Positions 17,689-26,418 of a stretch of DNA of 57,723 nucleotides are shown here, piece by piece. Position 1 is the first letter of the stretch, and each line of letters opens with the position of its first letter. A program made the position numbers and the translations under genes. Source of the DNA: Phycisphaerae bacterium (lineage in GTDB: Bacteria; Planctomycetota; Phycisphaerae; UBA1845); contig JAJDDV010000034.1 in assembly GCA_029260135.1 (NCBI GenBank), forward strand, positions 1-57,723, given 5' to 3'. The notes beneath the pieces are model-generated. The model made no database searches and was not told the origin of the DNA. It was given only the letters and a program-made list of their open reading frames with translations.

Positions 17689-18636
17689 GTGACGACAGAC
17701 CCCGTACACATTGTCTTCGCCGAATCGTTCCATGCGGAGTTCGTGGAGCGCGCCGGCCGTGTCGGCAAGGTCACCGTGCTCGCCGCCTGCGACGAGACGA
17801 CGCTTGCCGAAGCTGTGCGTGATTGCGACGCACTGCTTGTTCGCTCAGCCGCTCGTGTGACTCGAAAGGTGGTGGACCAAGCCCGCCGACTCCGCGTCAT
17901 CGGGCGTGGTGGTGCTGGTTTGGACAACATCGACCTGGAGGCAGCCCGAGATCGCGGTATCGTCGTCGTTCACACACCCCAGGCCGCCACCGATGCCGCC
18001 GCAGATCTGACCGTCGGGCTCATCCTCAACCTCGTCCGCAAGATCACGCTGGGCGACGCGCTCATCCGCGACGCCCGATTCCTGGAGGGCAGAGCGCACT
18101 GCATGGGAACCGAGCTTTGCCACTTGACGCTGGGGATCATCGGAATGGGGCGCATCGGGCGGGGGGTCGCCCGACGATGCCGAAACGGATTCGGTATGCG
18201 CATTCTCTACAACGACATCATCCGCATCGGCCACCTCGACTTCGTCGCTACGCCCGCCGAGAAGGACGACCTCTATGCGCAGTCCGACGTTGTCAGTCTG
18301 CACGTTCCTCTTACAGATTTGACCCGCGGGCTGATTGACGGGTCCGCGCTGAGGCGATTCAAGCCGGGCGCCGTCCTGGTAAACGCGTCACGGGGAGCCG
18401 TCGTCGAGGGTCCAAGTTTGGCCCGCGCATTGGTAGGCGGCTCGCTAGCCGGTGCAGCGCTCGATGTCTTCGATCCGGAACCGCTCCCCAAGGATCACCC
18501 CTTGATGACCGCACCGAACACACTCTTTACGCCCCACATCGGCGCCCGGACCCACGGCGCGTTGGAACGTATGAACGCCGTCGTCGATGACGTCCTCGGC
18601 GTCCTTCAGGGCACGCCGCCCCACTTTCCGGCCTGA
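17689..18636 (+). CDS. D-2-hydroxyacid dehydrogenase
   Basis: A 315-residue NAD-dependent enzyme of the SerA/glyoxylate reductase group. The substrate domain has GRGGAGLDNIDLEAARDRGI; the Rossmann motif is LGIIGMGRIGRGVA (about residue 149). Catalytic Arg lies in VNASRGAVVEG (about 230), the Glu in VFDPEPLP and the His in FTPHIGARTHGA. It lacks the C-terminal ACT and intervening domains of long SerA proteins. The start is GTG; an earlier ATG nearby is in another frame. Likely phosphoglycerate dehydrogenase or 2-ketoacid reductase; the substrate is not decided. Confidence 0.9.
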   Translation: MTTDPVHIVFAESFHAEFVERAGRVGKVTVLAACDETTLAEAVRDCDALLVRSAARVTRKVVDQARRLRVIGRGGAGLDNIDLEAARDRGIVVVHTPQAATDAAADLTVGLILNLVRKITLGDALIRDARFLEGRAHCMGTELCHLTLGIIGMGRIGRGVARRCRNGFGMRILYNDIIRIGHLDFVATPAEKDDLYAQSDVVSLHVPLTDLTRGLIDGSALRRFKPGAVLVNASRGAVVEGPSLARALVGGSLAGAALDVFDPEPLPKDHPLMTAPNTLFTPHIGARTHGALERMNAVVDDVLGVLQGTPPHFPA

Positions 18637-18765
18637 CCAGGACGGGTTTTACCTGGTGCTTCGCCTGTTGCCGACAGGATCAGGAGGATACGTTGACAGG
18701 CTCCGAAGCCCTTGGACGTCTGAAACCCGGTAGTAGACCCGTAGAATCCAAGGACTGGAACCGAC

Positions 18766-20112
18766 ATGATCCTACAGATCTGGAAGACACTGGTGGTGGC
18801 GGCGCTTCCGCTACTTCAACCGCCGGAGATGCCGAACGACGCATCGCAACGGCGCGCCCTGCGTCGCACGCCAACCGTGCAGGCGTATGAGCGCGTCCGC
18901 GACTCTGTCGTCAACCTCGCAGCCACCCAGCGATACGTCGTCAACCGTGGGGGACGCAACCTACGGGGCGATGTCTTCGGCGCGCCGATGGGCCATGCGG
19001 CGCGAAGCGTCGGCAGTGGATTCGTCATTCACGAAGACGGCTATATCGTCACCAACGCGCACGTCGTCTCGGCCGGCGCGGACCTCAAGGTGACCTTCGA
19101 GAAGGGTACTCCGTATGAGGCGCGCATCATCGGTCGCGACACGGCGAGAGACCTCGCTGTGATCAAGATTGAACCCGGACAGCCGCTGATGCCGATTCCC
19201 CTTGGTCGCAGTGACGATCTCATGATCGGTGAGCCGACCATCGCCGTGGGAAACCCGGTCGGACTGCACAGCACAGTGACAACCGGTGTCATCAGCGCGC
19301 TCCACCGCGAGTTGATTGTTCAGGGAAGGGCGATCTGTCGTGACGTTATCCAGACGGATGCCATCATCAACCCGGGAAACTCCGGAGGACCGCTACTGAA
19401 CATCTTCGGGGAACTCATCGGCATCAACACCGCCATCCGCGCCGATGCACAGAACATCGGTTTCGCCATTCCGGTCGATCAGCTCCGTGCACTGCTTCCC
19501 GAAATCCTCGACGGCGAAAAACGCAACAACATACTCGTCGGGCTGCGCGTCGGCGCAACGCAACCGCCTCTCGTGCTCCAGGTTCGAGACGACAGCCCTG
19601 CGTCGGCGGCGGGTGTGCGACCGGGAGATATTATCGAAGCCATCGATGGTCATCCCATCCGGCGAGGCATTGACTATCACGTCGCCATGCTCGACCGAAC
19701 ACCTGATGAGACCATCCAGTTCGACCTCCGCCGAGCCGGTCAACCGACCTGTGCCCGCCTAACGGTCTTGCGTTCGCAGTCGCCCGCAAACGCCAGAACA
19801 CTCGCCCTGGGGAAGTTGGGGATCGTCGTGGCCGACGTGAGAGACGGCGCTGCCCAACGCTTGCGATGGGGGAAGCCGCACGGGACCGCCGGCGTCATCG
19901 TCCTGGCCATCGAACCGGACGGTCCGGCACGAGAAGTCGACCTTCAACCCGGCGACCTTCTCGTCTCCATGGGCACGCACTGGTTGACGAACGTCGACCA
20001 TGTCGGCACGCTTCTGGCGAACGTGGCGGCCAGCGACCCGATCGACGTCGGGTACCGTCGCGAGCGAAGCGGTAGGCTTTTTGACGGAGAGGCGAGACTT
20101 TATGCCCGATGA
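18766..20112 (+). CDS. HtrA/DegP-type serine protease with two PDZ domains
   Basis: A 448-residue envelope protease. A hydrophobic N-terminal stretch (MILQIWKTLVVAALPLLQ) probably exports or anchors it. The trypsin-like domain has His in VTNAHVVS, Asp in TARDLAVIKI and Ser in PGNSGGPLLN, so the triad is complete. PDZ one begins near GLRVGATQPPLVLQV with ASAAGVRPGDII; PDZ two, more divergent, has VLAIEPDGPAREVDLQPGDLLVSM. It overlaps the DUF971 gene by 11 bases. Role: protein quality control in the periplasm. Confidence 0.93.
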   Translation: MILQIWKTLVVAALPLLQPPEMPNDASQRRALRRTPTVQAYERVRDSVVNLAATQRYVVNRGGRNLRGDVFGAPMGHAARSVGSGFVIHEDGYIVTNAHVVSAGADLKVTFEKGTPYEARIIGRDTARDLAVIKIEPGQPLMPIPLGRSDDLMIGEPTIAVGNPVGLHSTVTTGVISALHRELIVQGRAICRDVIQTDAIINPGNSGGPLLNIFGELIGINTAIRADAQNIGFAIPVDQLRALLPEILDGEKRNNILVGLRVGATQPPLVLQVRDDSPASAAGVRPGDIIEAIDGHPIRRGIDYHVAMLDRTPDETIQFDLRRAGQPTCARLTVLRSQSPANARTLALGKLGIVVADVRDGAAQRLRWGKPHGTAGVIVLAIEPDGPAREVDLQPGDLLVSMGTHWLTNVDHVGTLLANVAASDPIDVGYRRERSGRLFDGEARLYAR

Positions 20113-20473
20113 CCATGCCGATAGCAGCGAGCAACCGCCGTCGCAACTGGCGCCACTGCATGGCGGCCCCTCCGCCACACCACGAGATCTGCAGGTCAAG
20201 CTCAGTGAACAGCGCCTGACAATCGACTGGTCAGACGGCGCGAAGAGCGAGTTCTCACTTGCTGAACTGCGACGACACTGCCCGTGCGCTACCTGCCGAA
20301 ATGACCGCGAGCAGCAGGACCCCAATCCGCTGAAGATCCTCAAGGCCGACCCGACCGACCTTCGCGCGACCGAGGCCAAGCTCGTCGGAAATTACGCGAT
20401 CCGCTTCACCTGGTCCGATGGCCACGACGCCGGGATCTTCGATTTCCGGCAGTTGCGGGCGCTCAAGTCGTAA
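20102..20473 (+). CDS. DUF971 domain protein
   Basis: A 123-residue protein with the DUF971 (gamma-butyrobetaine hydroxylase N-terminal-like) pattern: LTIDWSDG, SLAELRRHCPCATC with CxxC, then VGNYAIRFTWSDGHDAGIFDFRQLR. This small domain occurs near iron-sulfur carrier genes such as apbC in many bacteria, but no such gene is seen here. ATG 20102 overlaps the end of the protease gene, so the two are coupled. The function is unknown; the Cys pair could bind metal. Confidence 0.85.
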   Translation: MPDDHADSSEQPPSQLAPLHGGPSATPRDLQVKLSEQRLTIDWSDGAKSEFSLAELRRHCPCATCRNDREQQDPNPLKILKADPTDLRATEAKLVGNYAIRFTWSDGHDAGIFDFRQLRALKS

Positions 20474-20774
20474 CCAGAGTCTAGAGGCCAGCTACCAAAA
20501 GGTCAGTTGGGCACGTCTGCCCAGGCCGCTACGGTGTCAGGGCCTGTGAATTCTCCACAATACCCTGATACGGAGGGGAGGAACGTCCAGACTTCGACCT
20601 CGACTACGAGACGCGGCTCCAGGTACCAGCAGGCGGCGAAGTGAAAACTCGCTGGCGAAGGTGGCATTCAATGGCTATGCTAGAGATGGTCGTTGTGCGA
20701 CGATGCGGAAGCCTTGGCGAATCTGCGTCGTGCTGAGCGTGATACAGGGCATGGAAGGAGGTTGGGCAATCTCG
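20474..20774. other. Intergenic stretch before the TIGR04255 island
   Basis: About 300 bases with no protein I can support. There is a small hairpin GGGCA-CGTC-TGCCC near 20515. The text GAGGAACGTCC near 20580 is like part of an RNase P RNA core but has no matching 3' region. The rest shows nothing. Confidence 0.5.
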
Positions 20775-21596
20775 ATGCCTGGCACATCGCCACCACCATT
20801 ACCGGACTACGAACGACCACCAGTCATCGAGGTCGTTTGCGGTGTTCAATTCGCTGAGCTTAAGGGCTTCCAACCAACGGCCTTCGGCCTGCTTTGGCAG
20901 CGATTCAGGGATGAGTATCCGACCTGCGAACAACAGCCACCACTGGCGCAGGTGATCGAACGATTGGGTGAGCCTGTAGCGGATGAGCCGCCAAGGCTGT
21001 CACACGTACTTCCATTGCCGCGCGTCTTCTTCATACAAGAGACACCGTGTTGGTTGCTTCAAGTTCAGAACGACCGGCTCCTCCACAACTGGAGAAAGAC
21101 AAACGAAACGGACGATTACCCGCGTTTCCCCGAAGTCCAAAAGCGATTCTGGTCGGCGTGGGAGCGGTTCCTCGGATTCTGTAGCGATGAGGGTATTGGC
21201 GATCCGGCGGTCAACCAACTCGAGCTGACCTACATCAATCACATCGTCCAAGGCGAAGGTTGGGAGGGGCTTGGTTCAATTGGCGATGTCTTGCCGGACC
21301 TCACGTGGCGCCCCAAACGTAACTTCCTGCCATCGCCGGAATCGATTCTGTGGAAAGCAAGCTTCCTGTTGCCAAACGGGGCGGGAAGGCTTCATCTTTC
21401 CGTTCGCCATGCAATTCGCAAGAGCGACCAAAAGCCCGTGCTATTGTGCGAGCTCACCGCCCGCGGCATGCCGACGGCCGCAGCCGAAGGCGGAATGCGA
21501 GAGTGGTTCTCACTGGGTCGAGAGTGGATTGTCCGTGGTTTTGCTGACTTGACGGCCGATACTATCCAGAAGGACATCTGGAGAAGGAAGTCGTGA
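20775..21596 (+). CDS. TIGR04255-like protein of an accessory island
   Basis: A 273-residue soluble protein opening with YERPPVIEVVCGVQFAEL, which matches the N-terminal signature I associate with TIGR04255, a sporadic, uncharacterised family. Other segments are FFIQETPCWLLQVQNDRLLHNWRK, a conserved block in this family, and LELTYINHI. I chose ATG 20775; ATG 20751 is 24 bases earlier, behind AAGGAGG at 20755, so the start is not certain. It overlaps the next gene by four bases and forms an operon with it and a PIN nuclease. No function is known; the setting suggests a toxin-antitoxin or defence unit. Confidence 0.7.
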   Translation: MPGTSPPPLPDYERPPVIEVVCGVQFAELKGFQPTAFGLLWQRFRDEYPTCEQQPPLAQVIERLGEPVADEPPRLSHVLPLPRVFFIQETPCWLLQVQNDRLLHNWRKTNETDDYPRFPEVQKRFWSAWERFLGFCSDEGIGDPAVNQLELTYINHIVQGEGWEGLGSIGDVLPDLTWRPKRNFLPSPESILWKASFLLPNGAGRLHLSVRHAIRKSDQKPVLLCELTARGMPTAAAEGGMREWFSLGREWIVRGFADLTADTIQKDIWRRKS

Positions 21597-22063
21597 TCGA
21601 CAAGCTCTACGAGACAACATGCGAGGGGATCCACGTCGATCCTGCACGGCATTGCGAGGAGCCGCTGACGTACAACATCTACAGCGACTACAGTTTCCCC
21701 GTACCACCCGGACCAGTTGTCCTGAAGCCGGTTTCAGACACGCCTCCGAAATCCAACTCAACAGGTTCGCGTTCGGAGGCCTATTCAGAATGGGTCGCCA
21801 AGTCGGCACCTGTAACAGTCATCGATACGGAGTTCACTTTCGTTCTGGGCGCTGAGGGCTTCGATTCCTGCGAATGGCCCGTGGAAGGAGACCTACCGAA
21901 ACCGCCCGCCGACCAATCACGGCAAGAGCGGTACGCTGCGGTTATTGCTTTACTTGAGAAGTGGGTCGCCGAGGACTTAGGGGACGATCAGGAATCATGG
22001 AACCGCCTGAAGAGGGGGATTGATGAATCGCGCACCTCTTCAAGGAAACGATTCCGTGACTGA
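21593..22063 (+). CDS. Unknown protein between TIGR04255 and PIN genes
   Basis: A 156-residue acidic protein starting at GTG 21593, four bases inside the upstream gene. I do not recognise it. It has an N-terminal part with many aromatic and Pro residues and a C-terminal helical part (ALLEKWVAEDLGDD...WNRLKRGIDESR). Its end overlaps the PIN gene by 41 bases, so translation is coupled. A role as antidote or partner of the PIN protein is inference from the layout. Confidence 0.6.
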   Translation: MIDKLYETTCEGIHVDPARHCEEPLTYNIYSDYSFPVPPGPVVLKPVSDTPPKSNSTGSRSEAYSEWVAKSAPVTVIDTEFTFVLGAEGFDSCEWPVEGDLPKPPADQSRQERYAAVIALLEKWVAEDLGDDQESWNRLKRGIDESRTSSRKRFRD

Positions 22064-22505
22064 TCGAATCATGCTCGACACAGGGCCGCTAGGGATGGTT
22101 ACCAATCCGAAGTGGAACGCCGCTGCGCTGGAGTGGTTCAAGGCGGTTCTCAAGGCAGGGGACGAAGTCATCATTCCTGAAATTGCCGATTATGAGCTCC
22201 GTCGCAATTACATTCTAGAGAATATGAGTAGGAGCATCAGGCTCCTCGACCAATTGAAAGTCCTGTTGACCTATATGCCGATCGACACACCGACGATGGC
22301 GAAGGCCGCGAATCTATGGGCCGAAGCACGACAACGCCACAAGCCTACTGCCCACAAGCACGCGTTGGATGGAGATGCGATTCTGGGCGCTCAAGCCAGA
22401 CGCGCACGAGCCGTGGTCGCGACGGACAACATTGGCCATCTCAGCCAATTCGTTAAGACTCGACTTTGGGCTGACATGGGGTTTCCGAGCGATCGGAAAA
22501 CGTAG
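22023..22505 (+). CDS. PIN-domain nuclease, VapC-like
   Basis: A 160-residue protein with the PIN acidic set: LDTGPLG (first Asp, about residue 17), EIADYELRRN (Glu, about 52-58), HALDGDAILGAQA (Asp, about 117-119) and VATDNIGHL (last Asp). PIN proteins cut RNA, often tRNA or mRNA, as toxins. ATG 22023 lies within the upstream gene with GGGGGATTG just before. No usual VapB-type antitoxin (AbrB or RHH fold) is found next to it; the upstream unknown protein may take that place. Confidence 0.78.
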   Translation: MNRAPLQGNDSVTDRIMLDTGPLGMVTNPKWNAAALEWFKAVLKAGDEVIIPEIADYELRRNYILENMSRSIRLLDQLKVLLTYMPIDTPTMAKAANLWAEARQRHKPTAHKHALDGDAILGAQARRARAVVATDNIGHLSQFVKTRLWADMGFPSDRKT

Positions 22506-22609
22506 GCGCTTGCGGCAAGAATCTTACACGTGTTTCGGGAGTTCCGCGTAGCCCTCGCTGGAAGGCGTTCGGCCAGGGCGCAAGTGCCGAGGAAGAATCG
22601 CGGAGCTGA

Positions 22610-23527
22610 TTACGACTCATCGTCCCGGCTGTGGCGTGGCTGGAGCTGGCACTGTTTGACGGCCTCGCGGTGTTCCAGCCACCGGCCCATCAGGACGATG
22701 GCACAAACATAGCACACGAGCGGCAGAAGCGTCGCGACCGCCGCGACGACGGGCGTGAGCAGCGAGTCTGTCAGTCCACCGGGTGTAGCGAGTCGACCGG
22801 CCACGCGTTCGAGCACGTTGACCGCTACCGTGATTGTCACCACGTACACGAATACACGCACACCCGAACGGATTTTCCGCGCAAGTTGCGGGTTGGGAAT
22901 TCGTTCGCAAAGCCGCACCAGGTAGAGGCTCGCGACCACAAGCGTGAGAGCTGAGCAAGCCGACAACATCCCCGAGGATACCGTGAGGATGATGGGGTGT
23001 ACCCCACGTCCCGCCATGCTGCCGAGCTGCAGGCCGCAGTCCGAAACCGCCATCAGCAGGGCCGCTATCGCCGTTCCCCGCACGACTCGACGTAGTGCCC
23101 TGGGCTCTTCGGTCAGGCTGAGCCGTGGATCGAGGGTGGTTATTCCAACCACTCCGATCAGCACCAGAACCAACGATCCCGCAATGCCGACCAGGTTGAC
23201 GACACGCAAGACCATGCTGGAGACGCCGGTGCCGCGCGCAAGCCTTAAACCCAGCCCGACCCATCCAAAAACGGTTGGCACGGCAGCCGCGAACACCAAG
23301 AAACCAAGGAACCCGCTCGCCACATAAAGGTGACCCCGGTTGACTCGTTCCAACCAGGCGGGGTCGGCGGCCGAAAGCAGATCGCCACGCAGAGATCGCG
23401 CGACTTCGGTCCCGCACTCCGGGCAGCGGCCCTCAGTGGGAAGACCGCGCAGATTGTAGCCACAGTGGTTGCACAACAAATCGGCTGAAAGGCAGTTCCT
23501 CTCAGACGTGTCGTTGAGGCCTGTCAC
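22610..23527 (-). CDS. Membrane protein with planctomycete-type zinc ribbon
   Basis: A 305-residue protein. Residues about 17-43 hold CNHCGYNLRGL and RCPECGTEV, a zinc ribbon typical of planctomycete membrane proteins. At least six hydrophobic helices follow (first near residue 68, then 108, 135, 170, 200 and 240). It starts with GTG overlapping the scpB stop, so it is co-transcribed with scpB. No catalytic motif is visible and the function is unknown. Confidence 0.7.
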   Translation of the reverse strand: MTGLNDTSERNCLSADLLCNHCGYNLRGLPTEGRCPECGTEVARSLRGDLLSAADPAWLERVNRGHLYVASGFLGFLVFAAAVPTVFGWVGLGLRLARGTGVSSMVLRVVNLVGIAGSLVLVLIGVVGITTLDPRLSLTEEPRALRRVVRGTAIAALLMAVSDCGLQLGSMAGRGVHPIILTVSSGMLSACSALTLVVASLYLVRLCERIPNPQLARKIRSGVRVFVYVVTITVAVNVLERVAGRLATPGGLTDSLLTPVVAAVATLLPLVCYVCAIVLMGRWLEHREAVKQCQLQPRHSRDDES

Positions 23528-24156
23528 TCCGCCGTCTCGTTGACCCCCTCGGTCTCAGAGTCCGCCAGCTTCAGCGGCGGGACCTCGTCCGGCTTGTCGG
23601 GATCGAGCTTGGGGAGGTCATCGAGATTGGCCAGGCCGAAGACTTCGAGGAAGCGTGTTGTGGTTCCATACAGTAGCGGACGCCCCAGCTCCTCTGCCCG
23701 CCCGACGATGCGAACAAGGTTCATGTCGCGCAGGCGGACCAGAATGTCGCCCACGGCCACCCCGCGAACCGCCTCGATGTCGGCACGAAGTGCCGGCTGC
23801 TTGTACGCCACGATGGCCAGCGTCTCCAGGGCCGCCGGGGAAACCCGCGTATCCCCGCTCGTCTTCTGCAGCTTGCTGACCCACGGATGATAGATCGGCC
23901 TCGTCTGCATCTGATAGCCCCTGGCGATGGCCTCAATGCGAAACGACGCCCCAGACTCATCGAACCGCCGGTTCAGCGACTCGATGTGATTCTTCACGTC
24001 CCCCGCGTCGCCGATACCCATCGTCTGCGCTATCCGCCGGGCAGAAAGCGGCTCGTCCGTTGAAAACAGCAACGCCTCGACGATCGACTCCGGACTGACG
24101 TCCGGCATCTCGGTCTGGGCCGTTGCATTCGCGCTCTTGTCGTTGGCTTCACTCAT
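23524..24156 (-). CDS. scpB: SMC-ScpAB complex subunit ScpB
   Basis: A 210-residue condensin partner. It has the two winged-helix domains and family phrases: IVEALLFSTDEPLSARRIAQTMG (about 25-47), SFRIEAIARGYQMQTRPIY, LSPAALETLAIVAYKQP-like text (VSPAALETLAIVAYKQPALRAD), GVAVGDILVRLRDMNLV and GRPLLYGTTTRFLEVFGL. ScpB binds ScpA and the SMC kleisin core for chromosome condensation. scpA is not next to it here. Acidic tail of low complexity. The gene is divergent from the unknown 24225 gene (68-base gap). Confidence 0.93.
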   Translation of the reverse strand: MSEANDKSANATAQTEMPDVSPESIVEALLFSTDEPLSARRIAQTMGIGDAGDVKNHIESLNRRFDESGASFRIEAIARGYQMQTRPIYHPWVSKLQKTSGDTRVSPAALETLAIVAYKQPALRADIEAVRGVAVGDILVRLRDMNLVRIVGRAEELGRPLLYGTTTRFLEVFGLANLDDLPKLDPDKPDEVPPLKLADSETEGVNETAE

Positions 24157-24224
24157 CGATACTGTGGATTGTGATTGGTGAGCCGCTTGTTGGCAATCCG
24201 AAATCTGTAATCCTTGATAAGACT

Positions 24225-26414
24225 ATGGCAAGCAACATCAACAAACTCCGCAACGGCGATTTTTCCGACGGACGTGCAGGACCGACGCGCTGGGTCTGGT
24301 CCTCCACCAGCCGCGGGGCACGATGGCGTCGATACGCGTCCGACGAGCCTTCCGACACCACCGGGATGCGACTCGAACTCGACCAGGCCCAGGGCGTCGC
24401 CCAATGGTCTCAGACCGTCGTCTGCGCGCCGGAGACCTTCTACCGCGTCGAAGCCACGATATGCTGCGACCTTACGCCGGCTGACGACGTTTCCACCGAT
24501 GAAGCGGGGGTGGTCCTGGCCGTTCAGCCCATGGTGGACGACCGAAGAGTCGGAGATTCCAGATTCACGCCGGGAATCCACCGCGCGTCGCACCCCGTCA
24601 CGATTCGGGCCTATTTCGAAGTCCCCGCGGGCATCCGAAGGCTCAAGGTCTCGATCGGCGTGGCGGACGCCAGCGGAACGGCCTGCATCCTCGATGTCCG
24701 CTGTATCCGAGTCCTCGATCCGGACGAGGCATCCCACGCGCTGGCCATCCCCGCGCCGCCTCACACCCTGACTCCGCCGCGCGTCGCACAGTCCATTTGC
24801 ATTTGCGGTGATAACGCTGACCGAAGACCTGTCACGCGGCTTCTGGCCCAGCACCTCGGTGAGGCGAACGTCTCTGTCTTGGCTCCCAAGCTGCTGAAAC
24901 CAGCCACACTGCAGGCGGATGCACTTTTTTTGCCCGACCCGCTCCCACCCTCTTCGATTCGCTCGGTCACCGGTCTCATTCGGCTCGCAAAGGACCGCAT
25001 CGTCGTTATCTCGCTCCCGGCACTGGCTAAGTTGGCCGCCCCGACACTCAACCTCCGCCGCGTCGAGCAGAACGATGACCTGATCCACGCCAAAACAACC
25101 TGGGCCAACCACGCGACCGCCGGGTTCGCCCTGCACGATGCCTTCGCCCATTCCTGGCCCGGTCGATCCGCGGGAAGCGTCACCCAGAATCAGTTCCGCA
25201 AGACCGCAGGTTTCAAGGATTTCTGCAAGAAACACGGATTCGTCACATTGCTCGAGTCCATGTGCGATCAGGACGTCACCTCAGATCGCCCCATCGCCCT
25301 TTTCAAGGAAACGCCGGGCGGCGGACTGTACGTCCTGGACATCGAACCGGCGGAGACGCCCGCCTCGAACTGGGGCGAACCGACGCTCGCGATGCATCTG
25401 CTTCTCTCCCTCCTGGGCCACACCCAGACCGGAATCGGGCAGTTTGTCTCGCCCATCCGAGACGAACCGGAGTTTCGCAAGACGATCCGCGAGATGGGTG
25501 AACGCTTCGACGCCGTCACCGTGCAAGACGCCGGGCTGCCGGTGGAAGAGATTACCGAGCAGATCGTTCTGATCGATCCGGAATGCGCGCCCTGCAGCGA
25601 ACCGAACGCTGTGCGATTGACCGCACATGGCGAACCGGGCGGCTCGCGACCCTGGATCCTCGTGCGAAGTGGACTTCTGCCCGGAGACGTCGAGAGCACC
25701 TACGGCGCGCTAATGTGGTTCAAACAGCTCGTCCGCATGCCGCCCTTCAACTGCCCCTACGCCGATGAACTCGCCTCGCAGTTCCGACTGGCGTGGGTAC
25801 CGTTCTCAGCCACGTGGGAACCGCGCGGCGGCTGGCGCCGAAGCGAAAGCCCCATCGACGACAGCACGATCATCGACACCGACGGTCCGCACATGGCCGC
25901 CCTGATCGACCTCACCTCGTGCAGTTCCAATCGAATGCGAGTGGTCTTGCCGAGCGATAAAGGAGGCTATCGCCGATATGCCCGGTGGCTGCCGACGCTG
26001 CACGCGGCGTTCGACTCCGCCCACCACTTCATGTGGACGCCCCCGGACGGCGAGTGCTTTGCCGATCGAGACCGATTCGCGTGGCGGCGCGCCGGTCACG
26101 ACCTCGAAGTCATCGCCGATCCCGACGCGTTCCGCGGCGACGCCCACCGCGATGTCATCCAGGCCGGCGGCGAAGTGGTCCGAATCGAAGTCCCCGGCGG
26201 CGATGCCGACTTCGTCGCGAACTCCATCCATCGCACCGACCTTGCCGCTACCTTGCTCGAACACGTGATTGGATTGCAGCTGGGCCTGATCGCCGTCAAC
26301 CGGCGTGAAGCACCCGCGCGCGTCGATTCATTCGCCCCGGTCGCACCGGGTGCCGCGCTGATTGTCGACCGGCGGGACCCAGCCATGCGAGCGAACGCCT
26401 CACAAGCGGGTTAG
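24225..26414 (+). CDS. Large protein of unknown function
   Basis: A 729-residue protein I do not recognise. The start (MASNINKLRNGDF) and the first 170 residues resemble a carbohydrate-binding-type beta-sandwich: NGDFSDGRAGPTRWVW, then an even beta pattern. The central part has a Rossmann-like look (ICICGDNADRRPVTRLLAQHLGEANVSVLAPKLL). There is no signal peptide and no membrane helix. The last part has alternating beta strands. It faces the next gene tail to tail with a 4-base gap, so the two may be related in use. A carbohydrate-related role is guesswork. Confidence 0.55.
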   Translation: MASNINKLRNGDFSDGRAGPTRWVWSSTSRGARWRRYASDEPSDTTGMRLELDQAQGVAQWSQTVVCAPETFYRVEATICCDLTPADDVSTDEAGVVLAVQPMVDDRRVGDSRFTPGIHRASHPVTIRAYFEVPAGIRRLKVSIGVADASGTACILDVRCIRVLDPDEASHALAIPAPPHTLTPPRVAQSICICGDNADRRPVTRLLAQHLGEANVSVLAPKLLKPATLQADALFLPDPLPPSSIRSVTGLIRLAKDRIVVISLPALAKLAAPTLNLRRVEQNDDLIHAKTTWANHATAGFALHDAFAHSWPGRSAGSVTQNQFRKTAGFKDFCKKHGFVTLLESMCDQDVTSDRPIALFKETPGGGLYVLDIEPAETPASNWGEPTLAMHLLLSLLGHTQTGIGQFVSPIRDEPEFRKTIREMGERFDAVTVQDAGLPVEEITEQIVLIDPECAPCSEPNAVRLTAHGEPGGSRPWILVRSGLLPGDVESTYGALMWFKQLVRMPPFNCPYADELASQFRLAWVPFSATWEPRGGWRRSESPIDDSTIIDTDGPHMAALIDLTSCSSNRMRVVLPSDKGGYRRYARWLPTLHAAFDSAHHFMWTPPDGECFADRDRFAWRRAGHDLEVIADPDAFRGDAHRDVIQAGGEVVRIEVPGGDADFVANSIHRTDLAATLLEHVIGLQLGLIAVNRREAPARVDSFAPVAPGAALIVDRRDPAMRANASQAG

Positions 26415-26418
26415 GTGC

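Noticed and set aside
18680..18890. Short frames around the start of the HtrA gene
   Set aside because: They overlap the protease start region and show no conserved content.
20570..20600. GAGGAACGTCC-like RNase P RNA core
   Set aside because: No matching 3' half or other conserved P RNA elements; the next gene begins within 200 bases.
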